This document shows, in pieces, positions 23,552-32,139 of a stretch of DNA of 64,000 nucleotides. The DNA is from Qipengyuania gaetbuli. Its GTDB lineage: Bacteria > Pseudomonadota > Alphaproteobacteria > Sphingomonadales > Sphingomonadaceae. The translations under genes and the position numbers were made by a program. The stretch lies in the NCBI RefSeq assembly GCF_009827315.1, contig NZ_WTYF01000004.1, positions 1 to 64,000 on the forward strand, read 5' to 3'. How positions within the stretch are numbered: position 1 is the stretch's first letter; every line of letters starts with the position of its first letter. Under the pieces are notes generated by a model. It was given only the letters and a program-made list of their open reading frames with translations. It was not told where the DNA came from and made no database searches.

Positions 23552-24868
23552 ATGGCCGACAGGCCCCCTGCCGAGGGTGACCGGACAGCAGCGAAAGCCG
23601 GCGACAACCGCCCCGCGCTTTCGCTCCATGTTCCCGAACCCAAGTTCCGTCCCGGTGATACGGTCGACTTCTCGCATATCGAAGTGCCGGAAGCAGGCGC
23701 GCAGCCGCGCCCCGACGAAACCACCGATCCCAAGGACATGCGCGATTTCGCCTATGGCTTGATCCGCGTGCTGGGCGATGACCACAAGGCGCACGGGCCC
23801 TGGGACCCCAAGCTCGATCCCGAAACCCTGCGCACCATGCTCGGCCACATGGCCATGACCCGCGCATTCGACGAACGGATGTTCCGCGGCCAGCGCCAGG
23901 GCAAGACCAGCTTCTACATGAAGTGCACCGGCGAGGAGGCGACCAGCGTCTCGGCTTCCATGGCGCTGGCGGGCGACGACATGATCTTCCCCAGCTACCG
24001 CCAGCAGGGCATCCTGATCCAGCGCGGCTACCCGATGATCGAGATGATCAACCAGATCTACTCGAACAAGGGCGACAAGCTGAAGGGCCGCCAGCTGCCG
24101 ATCATGTATTCCAGCCGCGAGCACAGCTTCTTCTCGATCTCCGGCAACCTCGCCACGCAGACCCCGCAGGCGGTCGGCTGGGCGATGGCGAGCGCGATCA
24201 AGGGCGACAGCCGCATCGCCGCGACCTGGGTGGGCGAGGGCAGCACTGCGGAAGGCGACTTCCATTCCGCCTGCCTGTTCGCAACCGTCTACAACGCGCC
24301 GGTGATCCTCAACGTGGTCAACAACCAGTGGGCCATTTCCAGCTTCAGCGGCTTTGCTGGTGCCGAGCGTGCGACTTTTGCGGCGCGCGGCCTCGGGTAC
24401 GGTATCGCCTCGCTGCGCGTCGACGGCAACGACCCGCTGGCCTGCTATGCAGCGGAACAGTGGGCCGCCAACCGCGCCCGCGCCAATGCCGGGCCGACCG
24501 TGATCGAGTTCTTCAGCTACCGCGCCGAAGGCCACTCCACGTCCGACGATCCGTCCGGCTATCGCAGCGCGCAGGAGCGTGACGAATGGCCGCTGGGCGA
24601 TCCCGTCATGCGCCTCAAGAACCACCTCATCGCCATCGGCGAATGGGACGAGGAACGCCAGCAGGCGATGGACCTCGAAGCAGCGGAATACGTCAAGAAG
24701 ACCACCAAGGAAGCGGAAGCCAACGGCATTCTCGGCCACGGCCTGCACCATCCCTTCCGCACCATGTTCGAAGACGTGTTCGAGGAACTCCCGTGGCACC
24801 TGCAGGAGCAGGCCGAACAGGCGATCCGCGAACGCGAGACCAAGTTTCCGGGAGGGCTCGACCTGTGA
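23552..24868 (+). CDS. bkdA: Branched-chain 2-oxoacid dehydrogenase E1 alpha subunit
   Basis: The E1 alpha chain decarboxylates 2-oxoacids from Val, Leu and Ile using thiamine diphosphate. The 438-residue product has MTRAFDERM near the substrate site and the ThDP motif GEGSTAEGDFH ... NVVNNQWAIS, ending with the phosphorylation-loop equivalent region GHSTSDDPSGYR. It has a longer N-terminal extension than pyruvate dehydrogenase E1 alpha, which favours the branched-chain type. The start follows a GGAGAGAG ribosome binding site. Its stop overlaps the GTG start of the E1 beta gene (GTGA). Confidence 0.93.
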   Translation: MADRPPAEGDRTAAKAGDNRPALSLHVPEPKFRPGDTVDFSHIEVPEAGAQPRPDETTDPKDMRDFAYGLIRVLGDDHKAHGPWDPKLDPETLRTMLGHMAMTRAFDERMFRGQRQGKTSFYMKCTGEEATSVSASMALAGDDMIFPSYRQQGILIQRGYPMIEMINQIYSNKGDKLKGRQLPIMYSSREHSFFSISGNLATQTPQAVGWAMASAIKGDSRIAATWVGEGSTAEGDFHSACLFATVYNAPVILNVVNNQWAISSFSGFAGAERATFAARGLGYGIASLRVDGNDPLACYAAEQWAANRARANAGPTVIEFFSYRAEGHSTSDDPSGYRSAQERDEWPLGDPVMRLKNHLIAIGEWDEERQQAMDLEAAEYVKKTTKEAEANGILGHGLHHPFRTMFEDVFEELPWHLQEQAEQAIRERETKFPGGLDL

Positions 24869-25923
24869 GCACCGCAACGAAAACGACCGATAGCGCCGCA
24901 ACGGGCACCGAACGCCGCCTCAACATGATCGAGGCGATCAACGAAGCGCTCGACATCTCCATGGCGAAGGACCCCGATGTCGTCGTCATGGGCGAGGACG
25001 TGGGCTATTTCGGCGGCGTGTTCCGCTGCACCGCCGGCCTGCAGGAAAAATACGGCAAGACCCGCGTGTTCGACACGCCGATTTCCGAATGCGGCATCAT
25101 CGCCGTAGCAGTGGGGATGGGGGCATACGGCTTGCGTCCCGTGCCGGAAATCCAGTTCGCCGATTACATCTACCCCGGCCTCGACCAGCTGATCTCCGAA
25201 GCGGCGCGCCTGCGCTATCGTTCGGCAGGTGAATACATCGCCCCGATGACCGTGCGCAGCCCGTTCGGTGGCGGCATCTTCGGCGGCCAGACCCACAGCC
25301 AGAGCCCGGAAGCGATCTTCGCCCATGTGGCGGGCCTCAAGACCGTGATCCCGGCGACACCCTATGACGCCAAGGGCCTGCTGATTTCCGCTATCGAGGA
25401 CAACGACCCGGTCATCTTCTTCGAGCCCAAGCGCATCTACAACGGCCCGTTCTCCGGCTATTACGACAAGCCGGTGCAGCCGTGGAAAAAGTTCGACGCC
25501 AGCATCGTGCCGGAAGGTCATTACAAGATCCCGCTCGGCAAGGCGCGTCTTGCCACCGAGGGCGAGGAGCTGACCATCATCGCCTATGGCACAATGGTCC
25601 ATGTGGTCGAGGCGGTCTGCGCCGAGAAGGGCGTGGAGGCCGACATCATCGACCTGCGCACCATCGTCCCGCTCGACATCGAGGCGATCGAAGCCTCGGT
25701 GAAGAAGACCGGCCGCTGTCTGATCGTCCACGAAGCCACGCGCACTGCTGGTTTCGGCGCGGAACTCTCCGCGCTCGTCACCGAACGCTGCTTCTACCAT
25801 CTCGAGGCCCCCGTCGAACGGGTCACCGGCTTCGACACGCCCTATCCCCACAGCCTCGAATGGGCCTACTTCCCCGGTCCGGTCCGTATCGGCGAGGCCC
25901 TCGACAAGATCCTAAGCGAGTAA
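24865..25923 (+). CDS. bkdB: Branched-chain 2-oxoacid dehydrogenase E1 beta subunit
   Basis: The 352-residue chain pairs with E1 alpha to form the ThDP-dependent decarboxylase. It starts at GTG 24865, overlapping the preceding stop by four bases, and shows GEDVGYFGGVF, the DTPISECGI region, and the C-terminal transketolase-like segment around IDLRTIVPLDIEAI with HEATRTAGFGAEL. The longer open frame upstream is just E1 alpha coding sequence read in another phase. Substrate choice (branched chain rather than pyruvate) is inferred from the partner subunits. Symbol usage varies between species. Confidence 0.93.
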   Translation: MSTATKTTDSAATGTERRLNMIEAINEALDISMAKDPDVVVMGEDVGYFGGVFRCTAGLQEKYGKTRVFDTPISECGIIAVAVGMGAYGLRPVPEIQFADYIYPGLDQLISEAARLRYRSAGEYIAPMTVRSPFGGGIFGGQTHSQSPEAIFAHVAGLKTVIPATPYDAKGLLISAIEDNDPVIFFEPKRIYNGPFSGYYDKPVQPWKKFDASIVPEGHYKIPLGKARLATEGEELTIIAYGTMVHVVEAVCAEKGVEADIIDLRTIVPLDIEAIEASVKKTGRCLIVHEATRTAGFGAELSALVTERCFYHLEAPVERVTGFDTPYPHSLEWAYFPGPVRIGEALDKILSE

Positions 25924-25927
25924 CGCG

Positions 25928-27220
25928 ATGAGCAAGTTCACCTTCAATATGCCCGACATCGGCGAAGGCATCGCCGAGGCCGAGATCGTCCAGTGGCACA
26001 AGAAAGTCGGCGACCGCGTCCAGGAGGACGAGGAATTCGTCGACATGATGACCGACAAGGCGACTGTGCCGATGGAAAGCCCGGTCACCGGCACCATCGT
26101 CGAGGTCGCCGGCGAGGAAGGCGACATGGTTTCGATCGGCTCGATGCTGGTCGTGATCGAGGTCGAGGGCGAGATTCCCGAAGACGTCGCCGAAGAAGCG
26201 CCTGCTCCGGCACCTGCTCCCAAGGCGGAGAAGGTCGAGGAGCGGATCGAGGTGGAAACCTCCGATGCGAGTGATGCCGACGATCCGCTGGCCGCAGACC
26301 CCGAACCCGAGCCGCTGCCCGCGCCGACCCCGGCGCCCGAGCCCAAGGCCCACGCCAAGGTCCTCGCCACGCCTGCCGTGCGCAAGCGTGCCAAAGACCT
26401 CGGCATCGACCTTGCGCAGGTGAAGCCTTCGGAAGAGGGCCGCATCCGTCACGGCGATCTCGACCAGTTCCTATCGTACAACTCCGGCTATTCGCCTGCC
26501 GCGAAAACGCGCCAGGACGAGGAGAAGAAGGTCATCGGCATGCGCCGCCGCATCGCCGAGAACATGGCTGCATCGAAGCGCAACATCCCGCACTTCTCCT
26601 ATGTCGAGGAGATGGACGTCACGGACCTCGAAACCCTGCGCGCCCAGCTCAACGCCAATCGCGGCGATCGTCCCAAGCTGACGATCCTGCCGCTGTTGAT
26701 CACCGCGATCTGCAAGACGCTGCCCGACTTTCCGATGATCAATGCGCGCTACGATGACGAGGCGGGCGTGGTGACTCGGCACGGTTCGGTCAACATGGGC
26801 ATGGCCGCGCAGACTGACGCGGGCCTGATGGTCCCCGTTCTGCGCAATGCGCACGCCATGAACCTGTGGCAGCTTGCCAAGGAAATCTCGCGGCTTGCCG
26901 ATGCGGCTCGCAGCGGCACAGCCAAGAAGGAAGAGATGGAAGGCGGCACGCTGACCGTCACTTCGCTCGGCCCCCTCGGCGGGGTGGCGACCACGCCGGT
27001 CATCAATCGTCCCGAAGTCGCGATCATCGGCCCGAACCGGATTATCGAGCGCCCGATGTACGTCTCTGACGGCATGGGCGGCGAACGGATCGAGAAGCGC
27101 AAGCTGATGAACATCTCGATCAGCTGCGACCACCGCGTGGTCGACGGCTATGATGCCGCCAGCTTCATCCAGGCGCTGAAGAAGCTGATCGAGACGCCCG
27201 CGCTGATCCTCGTCGACTGA
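25928..27220 (+). CDS. Branched-chain 2-oxoacid dehydrogenase E2 (dihydrolipoyl acyltransferase)
   Basis: The 430-residue E2 core subunit carries acyl groups to CoA. In order: one lipoyl domain (residues 1-80) with the lipoylated Lys in MTDKATVPM; an acidic Pro/Ala linker (about 85-145); the subunit-binding domain (ATPAVRKRAKDLGIDL, with EGRIRHGDL after it); a second linker; and the catalytic domain ending in SCDHRVVDGYDAA, whose His and Asp are catalytic. It follows E1 beta by four bases. The E3 component (dihydrolipoyl dehydrogenase) is not in the window, so it must come from elsewhere on the genome. Confidence 0.94.
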   Translation: MSKFTFNMPDIGEGIAEAEIVQWHKKVGDRVQEDEEFVDMMTDKATVPMESPVTGTIVEVAGEEGDMVSIGSMLVVIEVEGEIPEDVAEEAPAPAPAPKAEKVEERIEVETSDASDADDPLAADPEPEPLPAPTPAPEPKAHAKVLATPAVRKRAKDLGIDLAQVKPSEEGRIRHGDLDQFLSYNSGYSPAAKTRQDEEKKVIGMRRRIAENMAASKRNIPHFSYVEEMDVTDLETLRAQLNANRGDRPKLTILPLLITAICKTLPDFPMINARYDDEAGVVTRHGSVNMGMAAQTDAGLMVPVLRNAHAMNLWQLAKEISRLADAARSGTAKKEEMEGGTLTVTSLGPLGGVATTPVINRPEVAIIGPNRIIERPMYVSDGMGGERIEKRKLMNISISCDHRVVDGYDAASFIQALKKLIETPALILVD

Positions 27221-27240
27221 CCTGTGATAGGGTGTCGGAC

Positions 27241-27825
27241 ATGAAGACCGACACCCGAGTCGATGACTACATCGCCAAGGCCGCGCCGTTTGCGCAGCCC
27301 ATCCTTCGGCACCTGCGGCAAGTGGCGCATGACGCGCTTCCCGAAGGCGAGGAGGACATTAAGTGGGGCATGCCGCACTTCTGCCTCAAGGGTAAGAACG
27401 TCGCCGGCATGGCGGCGTTCAAGGCGCATTGCTCTTTCACCATCCACGGCGAGGCGAAGCACGGCGAGGGTATGGGCCAGTGCGGCAAGATCGCGGAGCT
27501 CTCCGACCTTCCCGCCGATGCGGACCTGGTCGCCCGCCTGCAGGACATCGCCGCCGTGATCGAGGCGGGCGGGAGCGCCACCGGCGGCCGCAAGAAGCGC
27601 GTACCGGTCAAGGAAAGTGCCGTGCCCGAAGGCCTCGCCGAACGCCTCGGCACGAATGCTGCGGCGAAGGCGACCTTCGATGGTTTCACCGCGGCGCAGC
27701 GGCGCGATTACGCCGACTGGATTACCGGAGCAAAGCGGGAGGCGACCCGTGCAAGCCGGCTCGACCAGGCGGTCGAATGGCTTGCCGAGGGCAAGAAACG
27801 CTACTGCAAATATGAAAACTGCTGA
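27241..27825 (+). CDS. YdeI/DUF1801-type protein
   Basis: The 194-residue protein has an N-terminal DUF1801-like domain (pattern LRQVAHDALPEGEEDIKWGMPHF and LKGKNVAGMAAFKAHCSF) and a C-terminal OmdA-like region (AAKATFDGFTAAQRRDYADWI, then KREATRASRLDQAVEWLAEG). Proteins of this architecture are annotated as YdeI/OmpD-associated; the biochemical role is unclear, although Bacillus YdeI has been linked to resistance to antimicrobial peptides. It stands 20 bases after E2 and may be read through from that operon. ATG at 27241 is chosen over a GTG nine bases upstream. Confidence 0.85.
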   Translation: MKTDTRVDDYIAKAAPFAQPILRHLRQVAHDALPEGEEDIKWGMPHFCLKGKNVAGMAAFKAHCSFTIHGEAKHGEGMGQCGKIAELSDLPADADLVARLQDIAAVIEAGGSATGGRKKRVPVKESAVPEGLAERLGTNAAAKATFDGFTAAQRRDYADWITGAKREATRASRLDQAVEWLAEGKKRYCKYENC

Positions 27826-27828
27826 GCG

Positions 27829-27951
27829 TCAGCGGGGCCAGCCGGACGGCGCCTCGTAACAGCTGTCCTGGATATCGATGGCCGATTTGGCGGCGATCGC
27901 GCCGCCCCCGAGCAGCGCCAGCGATGCGATGAGTAATGCCCCTTGCAACAT
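27829..27951 (-). CDS. Small secreted or membrane-anchored protein (40 residues)
   Basis: A 40-codon frame begins at ATG 27951 after a GGGGGAAG ribosome binding site. The N-terminal part is hydrophobic (LLIASLALLGGGAIA), with a short polar tail containing one Cys (IQDSCYEAP). It converges on the YdeI-type gene with three bases between the stops. The ribosome binding site and the clean signal-like peptide make it plausible; nothing can be said about function. Confidence 0.45.
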   Translation of the reverse strand: MLQGALLIASLALLGGGAIAAKSAIDIQDSCYEAPSGWPR

Positions 27952-28066
27952 GCGACTTCCCCCGTTCCCCCACGTGGAAATGCTGGCGGCAGTGTCGCCC
28001 CCAATGGTTACTTTCGAGTAAATGCGGGGGCGGGAAAACAATCCGAAAAAAGGGGCGAAAAGCGCA

Positions 28067-28095
28067 TTGACAGGAATCGGAGTGCCGCCTAGATG
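28067..28095 (+). promoter_or_regulatory. Probable promoter of tRNA-Asp
   Basis: TTGACA at 28067-28072 and TAGATG at 28090-28095 with a 17-base spacer, 32 bases before the tRNA. Confidence 0.65.
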
Positions 28096-28127
28096 CGCGG
28101 CTCCCAAGAGGCACAGCGCCTGAATGC

Positions 28128-28204
28128 GCGGGTGTAGCTCAGTTGGTTAGAGTATCGGCCTGTCACGCCGAGGGTCGCGGGTTCGAGTCCCGTCACTCGC
28201 GCCA
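28128..28204 (+). tRNA. tRNA-Asp (GTC)
   Basis: Acceptor GCGGGTG pairs with CACTCGC, the anticodon loop CTGTCAC carries GTC, the T-loop is GTTCGAGTC, and CCA is encoded at 28202-28204. Length 77. Confidence 0.97.
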
Positions 28205-28236
28205 CTTGGGACATTCTTCAGATCTGAAGATGCGTG

Positions 28237-28262
28237 AAAGCGGGGCTTCGGCCCCGCTTTTT
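28237..28262 (+). terminator. Rho-independent terminator after tRNA-Asp
   Basis: AAAGCGGGGC, loop TTCG, GCCCCGCTTT, then more T. The stem is perfect with a stable tetraloop. It also ends the minus-strand DUF2842 side poorly, so it serves mainly the tRNA. Confidence 0.88.
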
Positions 28263-28275
28263 CGTTATGCGCGCC

Positions 28276-28509
28276 TCATTCCTTGTCCGCAGGAGGCGAC
28301 CAGCGCCCCGTTTCCATCCAGATCAGGAAGCGTCGCAGCGGCAGCAGCCAGACGAGGCCCAGGAACAGGTAGATCACCGTCTGCACCAGCGCGTTCCAGC
28401 CGCCGATCACTTCGGGCACGTAGCGCGCGACGAGGATGCCGTAGACCAGCAGTGCCAGCAGCAAGCCTATGAGGCCGACGGGAATACGCCAGGTAGGTTC
28501 GTTTCTCAT
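28276..28509 (-). CDS. DUF2842 family small membrane protein
   Basis: The 77-residue protein has two membrane helices (about 10-30 and 42-60), with WRIPVGLIGLL at the start and LVWLLPLRRFLIWMETG at the end, the pattern of DUF2842 proteins of alphaproteobacteria. Function unknown. Its ATG overlaps the stop of the ygfA-like gene by four bases (ATGA), so it is translated with that gene. Confidence 0.82.
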   Translation of the reverse strand: MRNEPTWRIPVGLIGLLLALLVYGILVARYVPEVIGGWNALVQTVIYLFLGLVWLLPLRRFLIWMETGRWSPPADKE

Positions 28510-29078
28510 GCGAAGGGTCCGTAAAGGCGGGTAGGGGTGACGACGGCATCGAGCCTGCGGTCATGCGGTTCGGTGGGCAGCGCGGCAACGAGCTGGCTGT
28601 CCCAGGCGAGCCCGATCGCTTTCGTATAGGGATTGGCTTCCAGCCAGCGGTCGTAATGCCCGCCACCCTGGCCCAGCCGCTCGCCGCGATCGGTGAAACC
28701 GACCAGCGGTACGAACAGCACTTCAGGCGACACTACCGACGCATCCACGGCGGGCTGCATCAGGCCGCAGGGGCCGACCTCGAGGTCGCTTTCCTCGAAC
28801 GGGTCTTCGAACAGCGCGAATTCCATCGGCGCATTGCGGGTGGCGAAACGCGGCAGGGCGAGGGTGTGGCCCCGCTCGAACAGGAACTTTGCATAGGACG
28901 CGGCAGGCGCTTCGTGCGGATTGGCACGGTAGAGTCCGACGGTCACACCTTCGGGCAGCAAGTCGAGCAGCGGGGCGGGCGGGCGATGGAACACGAGCGC
29001 GCGCATGCTGTCGGGCAGGGCCTCGACCGTTTCACGACGCGCCGCGCGCAGTTGCTTACGAAGTTCGTCCTTGGTCAC
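28506..29078 (-). CDS. ygfA: 5-formyltetrahydrofolate cyclo-ligase
   Basis: The enzyme converts 5-formyl-THF to 5,10-methenyl-THF. From GTG at 29078 the product is 190 residues: TKDELRKQLRAARR at the N-terminus, PRFATRNAPMEF in the middle and the ATP-binding VPLVGFTDRGERLGQGGGHYDRWL, equivalent to the family GxGxGxYD signature. A longer open frame to 29192 lacks a plausible start. It follows zapA and a probable 6S RNA on the same strand, the arrangement known in many proteobacteria, where 6S RNA and ygfA are co-transcribed. Confidence 0.92.
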   Translation of the reverse strand: MTKDELRKQLRAARRETVEALPDSMRALVFHRPPAPLLDLLPEGVTVGLYRANPHEAPAASYAKFLFERGHTLALPRFATRNAPMEFALFEDPFEESDLEVGPCGLMQPAVDASVVSPEVLFVPLVGFTDRGERLGQGGGHYDRWLEANPYTKAIGLAWDSQLVAALPTEPHDRRLDAVVTPTRLYGPFA

Positions 29079-29258
29079 TGCCGCCTCATCTACTCGCTTA
29101 CTCGTGCGTCCCCCTCCGGGCCAAAGGCCCGCAAGGCCGACCGGCCGCCCGCAGCGACGCGACCGCAAAGTCGCTTGAGCGAGGAAAGCCAAGTGAGCGG
29201 ACGCGAACGCCGGCGCCTGAGGCGCAAAGGTAATGTGGCGGAACCACCATGGGTCGTT

Positions 29259-29386
29259 GCCGGAAAATCCTCTGACGCCTTCACGTCAGGTGGGCGCCGT
29301 ATATCCGGATCGCCGGGACGAACCCGCCAACCAGGTAGGGACAGCTCCCTTGGATTGCTTATAGCCTCAGGGATGTTTCATGCGGC
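29259..29386 (-). ncRNA. ssrS: Probable 6S RNA (RNA polymerase regulator) between zapA and ygfA
   Basis: On the minus strand a long, bulged closing stem joins both ends of this 128-base region. GCCG (29383-29386) pairs with CGGC (29259-29262), GAAA with TTTC, ATCC with GGAT, and CTGA (bulged A on the other strand) with TCAG. The interior is largely unpaired apart from an AGGGA-GCTG-TCCCT hairpin, as in 6S RNA, which mimics an open promoter. The position between zapA and ygfA is the classical site of ssrS in proteobacteria. The true ends may extend 10-30 bases further. No covariance model could be run. Confidence 0.58.
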
Positions 29387-29415
29387 TCGTGCCGGGCAGT
29401 CCCGCCGCAGTCTAT

Positions 29416-29757
29416 TTAGGAGGCCTGCGAGCGCCCCTCAAGAGCCGATGCAGCGTTTTCGAACGCAGTGGCGAAGCGTTCCAGCTTTCCGGCGACCGCA
29501 TCGCTGTCGAGCGACGATCCGGCAGGTGCGGGCGAGGGTGCAGCCGGGCCGCCCTTGGTGCGGGCTTCGTCGGCCTCGTCTGCCAGCATGAGCGCGGCAA
29601 ACAGCAGGTTCTTCGCCTCGTTGCTGGTGAGATTGCCGCCCATCGCCTTGAGCTTGGCATCGACGAGACCGCCGAGATACTCGATCCGCTGTTCCTGCCC
29701 GGCTGCGCAGCCGACGGTATAGCTGCGCTCGCCGACGGTGAGGCGGACCTCGCTCAT
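29416..29757 (-). CDS. zapA: Cell division protein ZapA
   Basis: ZapA bundles FtsZ filaments. The 113-residue protein has the family N-terminus EVRLTVGERSYTVGCAAGQEQRIEYL, then a helix containing NLTSNEAKNLLFAALMLADE, followed by an Ala/Pro-rich linker and a C-terminal helix. Its start overlaps the stop of the small coiled-coil gene upstream (ATGA). Length agrees with alphaproteobacterial ZapA. Confidence 0.93.
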   Translation of the reverse strand: MSEVRLTVGERSYTVGCAAGQEQRIEYLGGLVDAKLKAMGGNLTSNEAKNLLFAALMLADEADEARTKGGPAAPSPAPAGSSLDSDAVAGKLERFATAFENAASALEGRSQAS

Positions 29758-29945
29758 CGTTCAAGTCCCGCGATCAGCGTGTCGAGTTCGGCCAGGCTGG
29801 CAGTGACCTGTTCGCGCAGCGTTTCGTGCTTCTGCACGAGTGCAGCCGAAGCCGACGGAGAGCGCGAAAGTGCGGCCTGGGTCTCTATGCGGGCGAGCGC
29901 TTTTTCGATCCTGTCGATGGCCGTCGTGATGCGCGCTTCGCTCAT
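29754..29945 (-). CDS. Small coiled-coil protein upstream of zapA
   Basis: The 63-residue product (ATG at 29945) is almost entirely helical with heptads (TAIDRIEKALARIE, then a Ser-rich break, then VQKHETLREQVTASLAELDTLIAGL). It overlaps zapA by four bases. Small coiled-coil partners of ZapA are known in division complexes, so a ZapB-like or division-related role is a reasonable inference, not shown. No family name is recognised. Confidence 0.7.
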   Translation of the reverse strand: MSEARITTAIDRIEKALARIETQAALSRSPSASAALVQKHETLREQVTASLAELDTLIAGLER

Positions 29946-30122
29946 GGCGCGTAGAAATACCAAGAATGGCGTTGCCGCGCAAAGGTTTGGGGTGTGCTGT
30001 TGATAAGTTGCTCAAGGGTCGGCCTCGCGGGCCTGTCCCCAGCCCTCGGCTTGACCTTGTCGCACGCCTCCGCGAAGGGTGCGCGCGCGTCGAATCGGCC
30101 CTTTTTCGCGGAGATACCAAGC

Positions 30123-32123
30123 ATGACAATCGACACTGCCCGCATGGTCCAGATGGCCAACGCCATCAGGGCTCTTTCGATGGATGCGGTGCAGGCGGCA
30201 AACTCGGGGCATCCCGGCATGCCGATGGGCATGGCCGACGCCGCGACGGTGCTGTGGAGCGAATATCTGCGCCACGATCCTGCCGCGCCGAACTGGGCCG
30301 ATCGCGACCGTTTCGTGCTTTCGGCCGGCCACGGCTCGATGTTGATCTACGCGCTGCTCCACCTGTCGGGCTACGAGCGTCCGACGATAGACGACATCCG
30401 CAACTTCCGCCAGCTCGGCAGCCCCTGCGCCGGCCACCCGGAAAACTTCCTCCTCGACGGCGTGGAATGCACCACCGGCCCGCTCGGCCAGGGCCTTGCG
30501 ATGGCTGTCGGCATGGCAATTGCCGAACGTCACCTCAACGCGGTCTTCTCCGACCGGCTGGTCGACCACCGCACCTGGGTGATCGCAGGCGACGGTTGCC
30601 TGATGGAAGGCATCAACCACGAAGCGATCGGACTTGCCGGCCACCTGAAGCTCGGCCGCATGAACGTGCTTTGGGACGACAACCGTATTACCATCGACGG
30701 CGATACCGACCTGTCGACGAGCGAGGACATCAAGGCCCGCTACGAGGCGACCGGTTGGCACGTGACCAGCTGCGACGGTCATGATTTCGCGGACATCCGC
30801 CGCGCGCTCGATGAAGCGCTGGCCGACGAACGCCCCTCGCTGATCGCCTGCCGCACTGTCATCGGCAAGGGCGCCCCGAACAAGCAGGGCGGCCACAATG
30901 TCCACGGCGCGCCGCTGGGTGCGGACGAAATTGCCGCCGCCCGCGAATATCTCGGCTGGGACGCAGAGCCTTTCACCGTGCCGGATGCGATCCTTGCCGA
31001 CTGGCGCTCGACCGCCGAAAGCGGGAAGGTCGCCCATGCGGAATGGCGCCAGCGTCTCGAAGCCGACAGCGCGGCGCGGGCCGCGTTCGAGAAGCACATG
31101 GCTGGCGTCGGAAATCTCGCGAGCCCCGCGCTGGAAGGCTACATCCGGGACCTCGCCGCCAATCCCAAGACCGTTGCCACCCGCAAGGCATCGGAAATGG
31201 CGCTCGGCCCGCTGACCGAGAAGCTGCCCCAGCTGATCGGCGGTTCGGCCGACCTCACCGGCTCGAACAACACCAAGACCGCCTCGACCGCACCCTTCAG
31301 CGCGGACGATTACAGCGGCCGCTATCTCTATTACGGCATCCGCGAGTTCGGAATGGCCGCCGCGATGAACGGCATGGCGCTGCACGGCGGCGTTGCGCCC
31401 TATGGCGGCACGTTCCTGATCTTCAGTGACTATTGCCGCAATGCGATCCGCCTGTCGGCGCTGCAGCAGATCAACGTGACCTATGTCCTGACGCATGACA
31501 GCATCGGCCTTGGCGAAGACGGTCCGACCCACCAGCCGATCGAGCAGGTGATGAGCCTGCGCCTGATCCCCAATCTCAACGTCTATCGCCCGTGCGACAC
31601 GATCGAGACGGCGGAATGCTGGGCGCTGGCGCTCGAAGCGCCGACCACGCCTGCCGTGCTCGCGCTGAGTCGCCAGAACCTGCCGCAGCTGCGCGGCGAA
31701 GGCGATGCGGACTGGAGCGCGGCGAGGAACCGTAGCGCCAAGGGCGCCTACCGCCTCAAGGCCGCCGATGCCGACCGCAAGGTCGTGCTGGTGGCGACTG
31801 GTTCGGAAGTCGAGGTGGCCATGGCCTGTGCCGCCGGCCTCGAGGAACAGGGTATCGGCGCGGATGTCGTCTCGATGCCGTGCATGGAGCTCTTCGCGCA
31901 GCAGGACGCGGCCTACCGCGCCGACGTGCTGCCCGCCGATGCGCTCAAGGTCTCGATAGAGGCGGGCGTCACACAGGGCTGGGAACGCTTTGTCGGCGTC
32001 GACGGCCTGACCATCGGCATCGACCGCTTCGGCGCATCCGCCCCGGCCGGCGACCTCTACGCGAAATTCGGTATCACCGCGGAGGCGATTGTCCCGCAAA
32101 TCATCAACAAATTGAACGGCTAA
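30123..32123 (+). CDS. tkt: Transketolase
   Basis: Transketolase moves two-carbon units between sugar phosphates in the pentose phosphate pathway. The 666-residue product starts with [26 protein letters not shown], shows the ThDP motif [13 protein letters not shown] ... [13 protein letters not shown], and has the pyrimidine-domain [14 protein letters not shown] region. The start is ATG at 30123; the frame extends further upstream with no sensible start. It heads a co-directional run tkt-gap-pgk-fba, 17 bases before gap. A 177-base gap before the tkt start separates it from the divergent zapA group and should hold its promoter. Confidence 0.97.
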   Translation: MTIDTARMVQMANAIRALSMDAVQAANSGHPGMPMGMADAATVLWSEYLRHDPAAPNWADRDRFVLSAGHGSMLIYALLHLSGYERPTIDDIRNFRQLGSPCAGHPENFLLDGVECTTGPLGQGLAMAVGMAIAERHLNAVFSDRLVDHRTWVIAGDGCLMEGINHEAIGLAGHLKLGRMNVLWDDNRITIDGDTDLSTSEDIKARYEATGWHVTSCDGHDFADIRRALDEALADERPSLIACRTVIGKGAPNKQGGHNVHGAPLGADEIAAAREYLGWDAEPFTVPDAILADWRSTAESGKVAHAEWRQRLEADSAARAAFEKHMAGVGNLASPALEGYIRDLAANPKTVATRKASEMALGPLTEKLPQLIGGSADLTGSNNTKTASTAPFSADDYSGRYLYYGIREFGMAAAMNGMALHGGVAPYGGTFLIFSDYCRNAIRLSALQQINVTYVLTHDSIGLGEDGPTHQPIEQVMSLRLIPNLNVYRPCDTIETAECWALALEAPTTPAVLALSRQNLPQLRGEGDADWSAARNRSAKGAYRLKAADADRKVVLVATGSEVEVAMACAAGLEEQGIGADVVSMPCMELFAQQDAAYRADVLPADALKVSIEAGVTQGWERFVGVDGLTIGIDRFGASAPAGDLYAKFGITAEAIVPQIINKLNG

Positions 32124-32139
32124 GCAGGAGTTCTTCCCA

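Noticed and set aside
24586..24864. Upstream extension of the E1 beta frame
   Set aside because: It is E1 alpha coding sequence read in another phase; the GTG at 24865 overlaps the E1 alpha stop as expected for a coupled operon.
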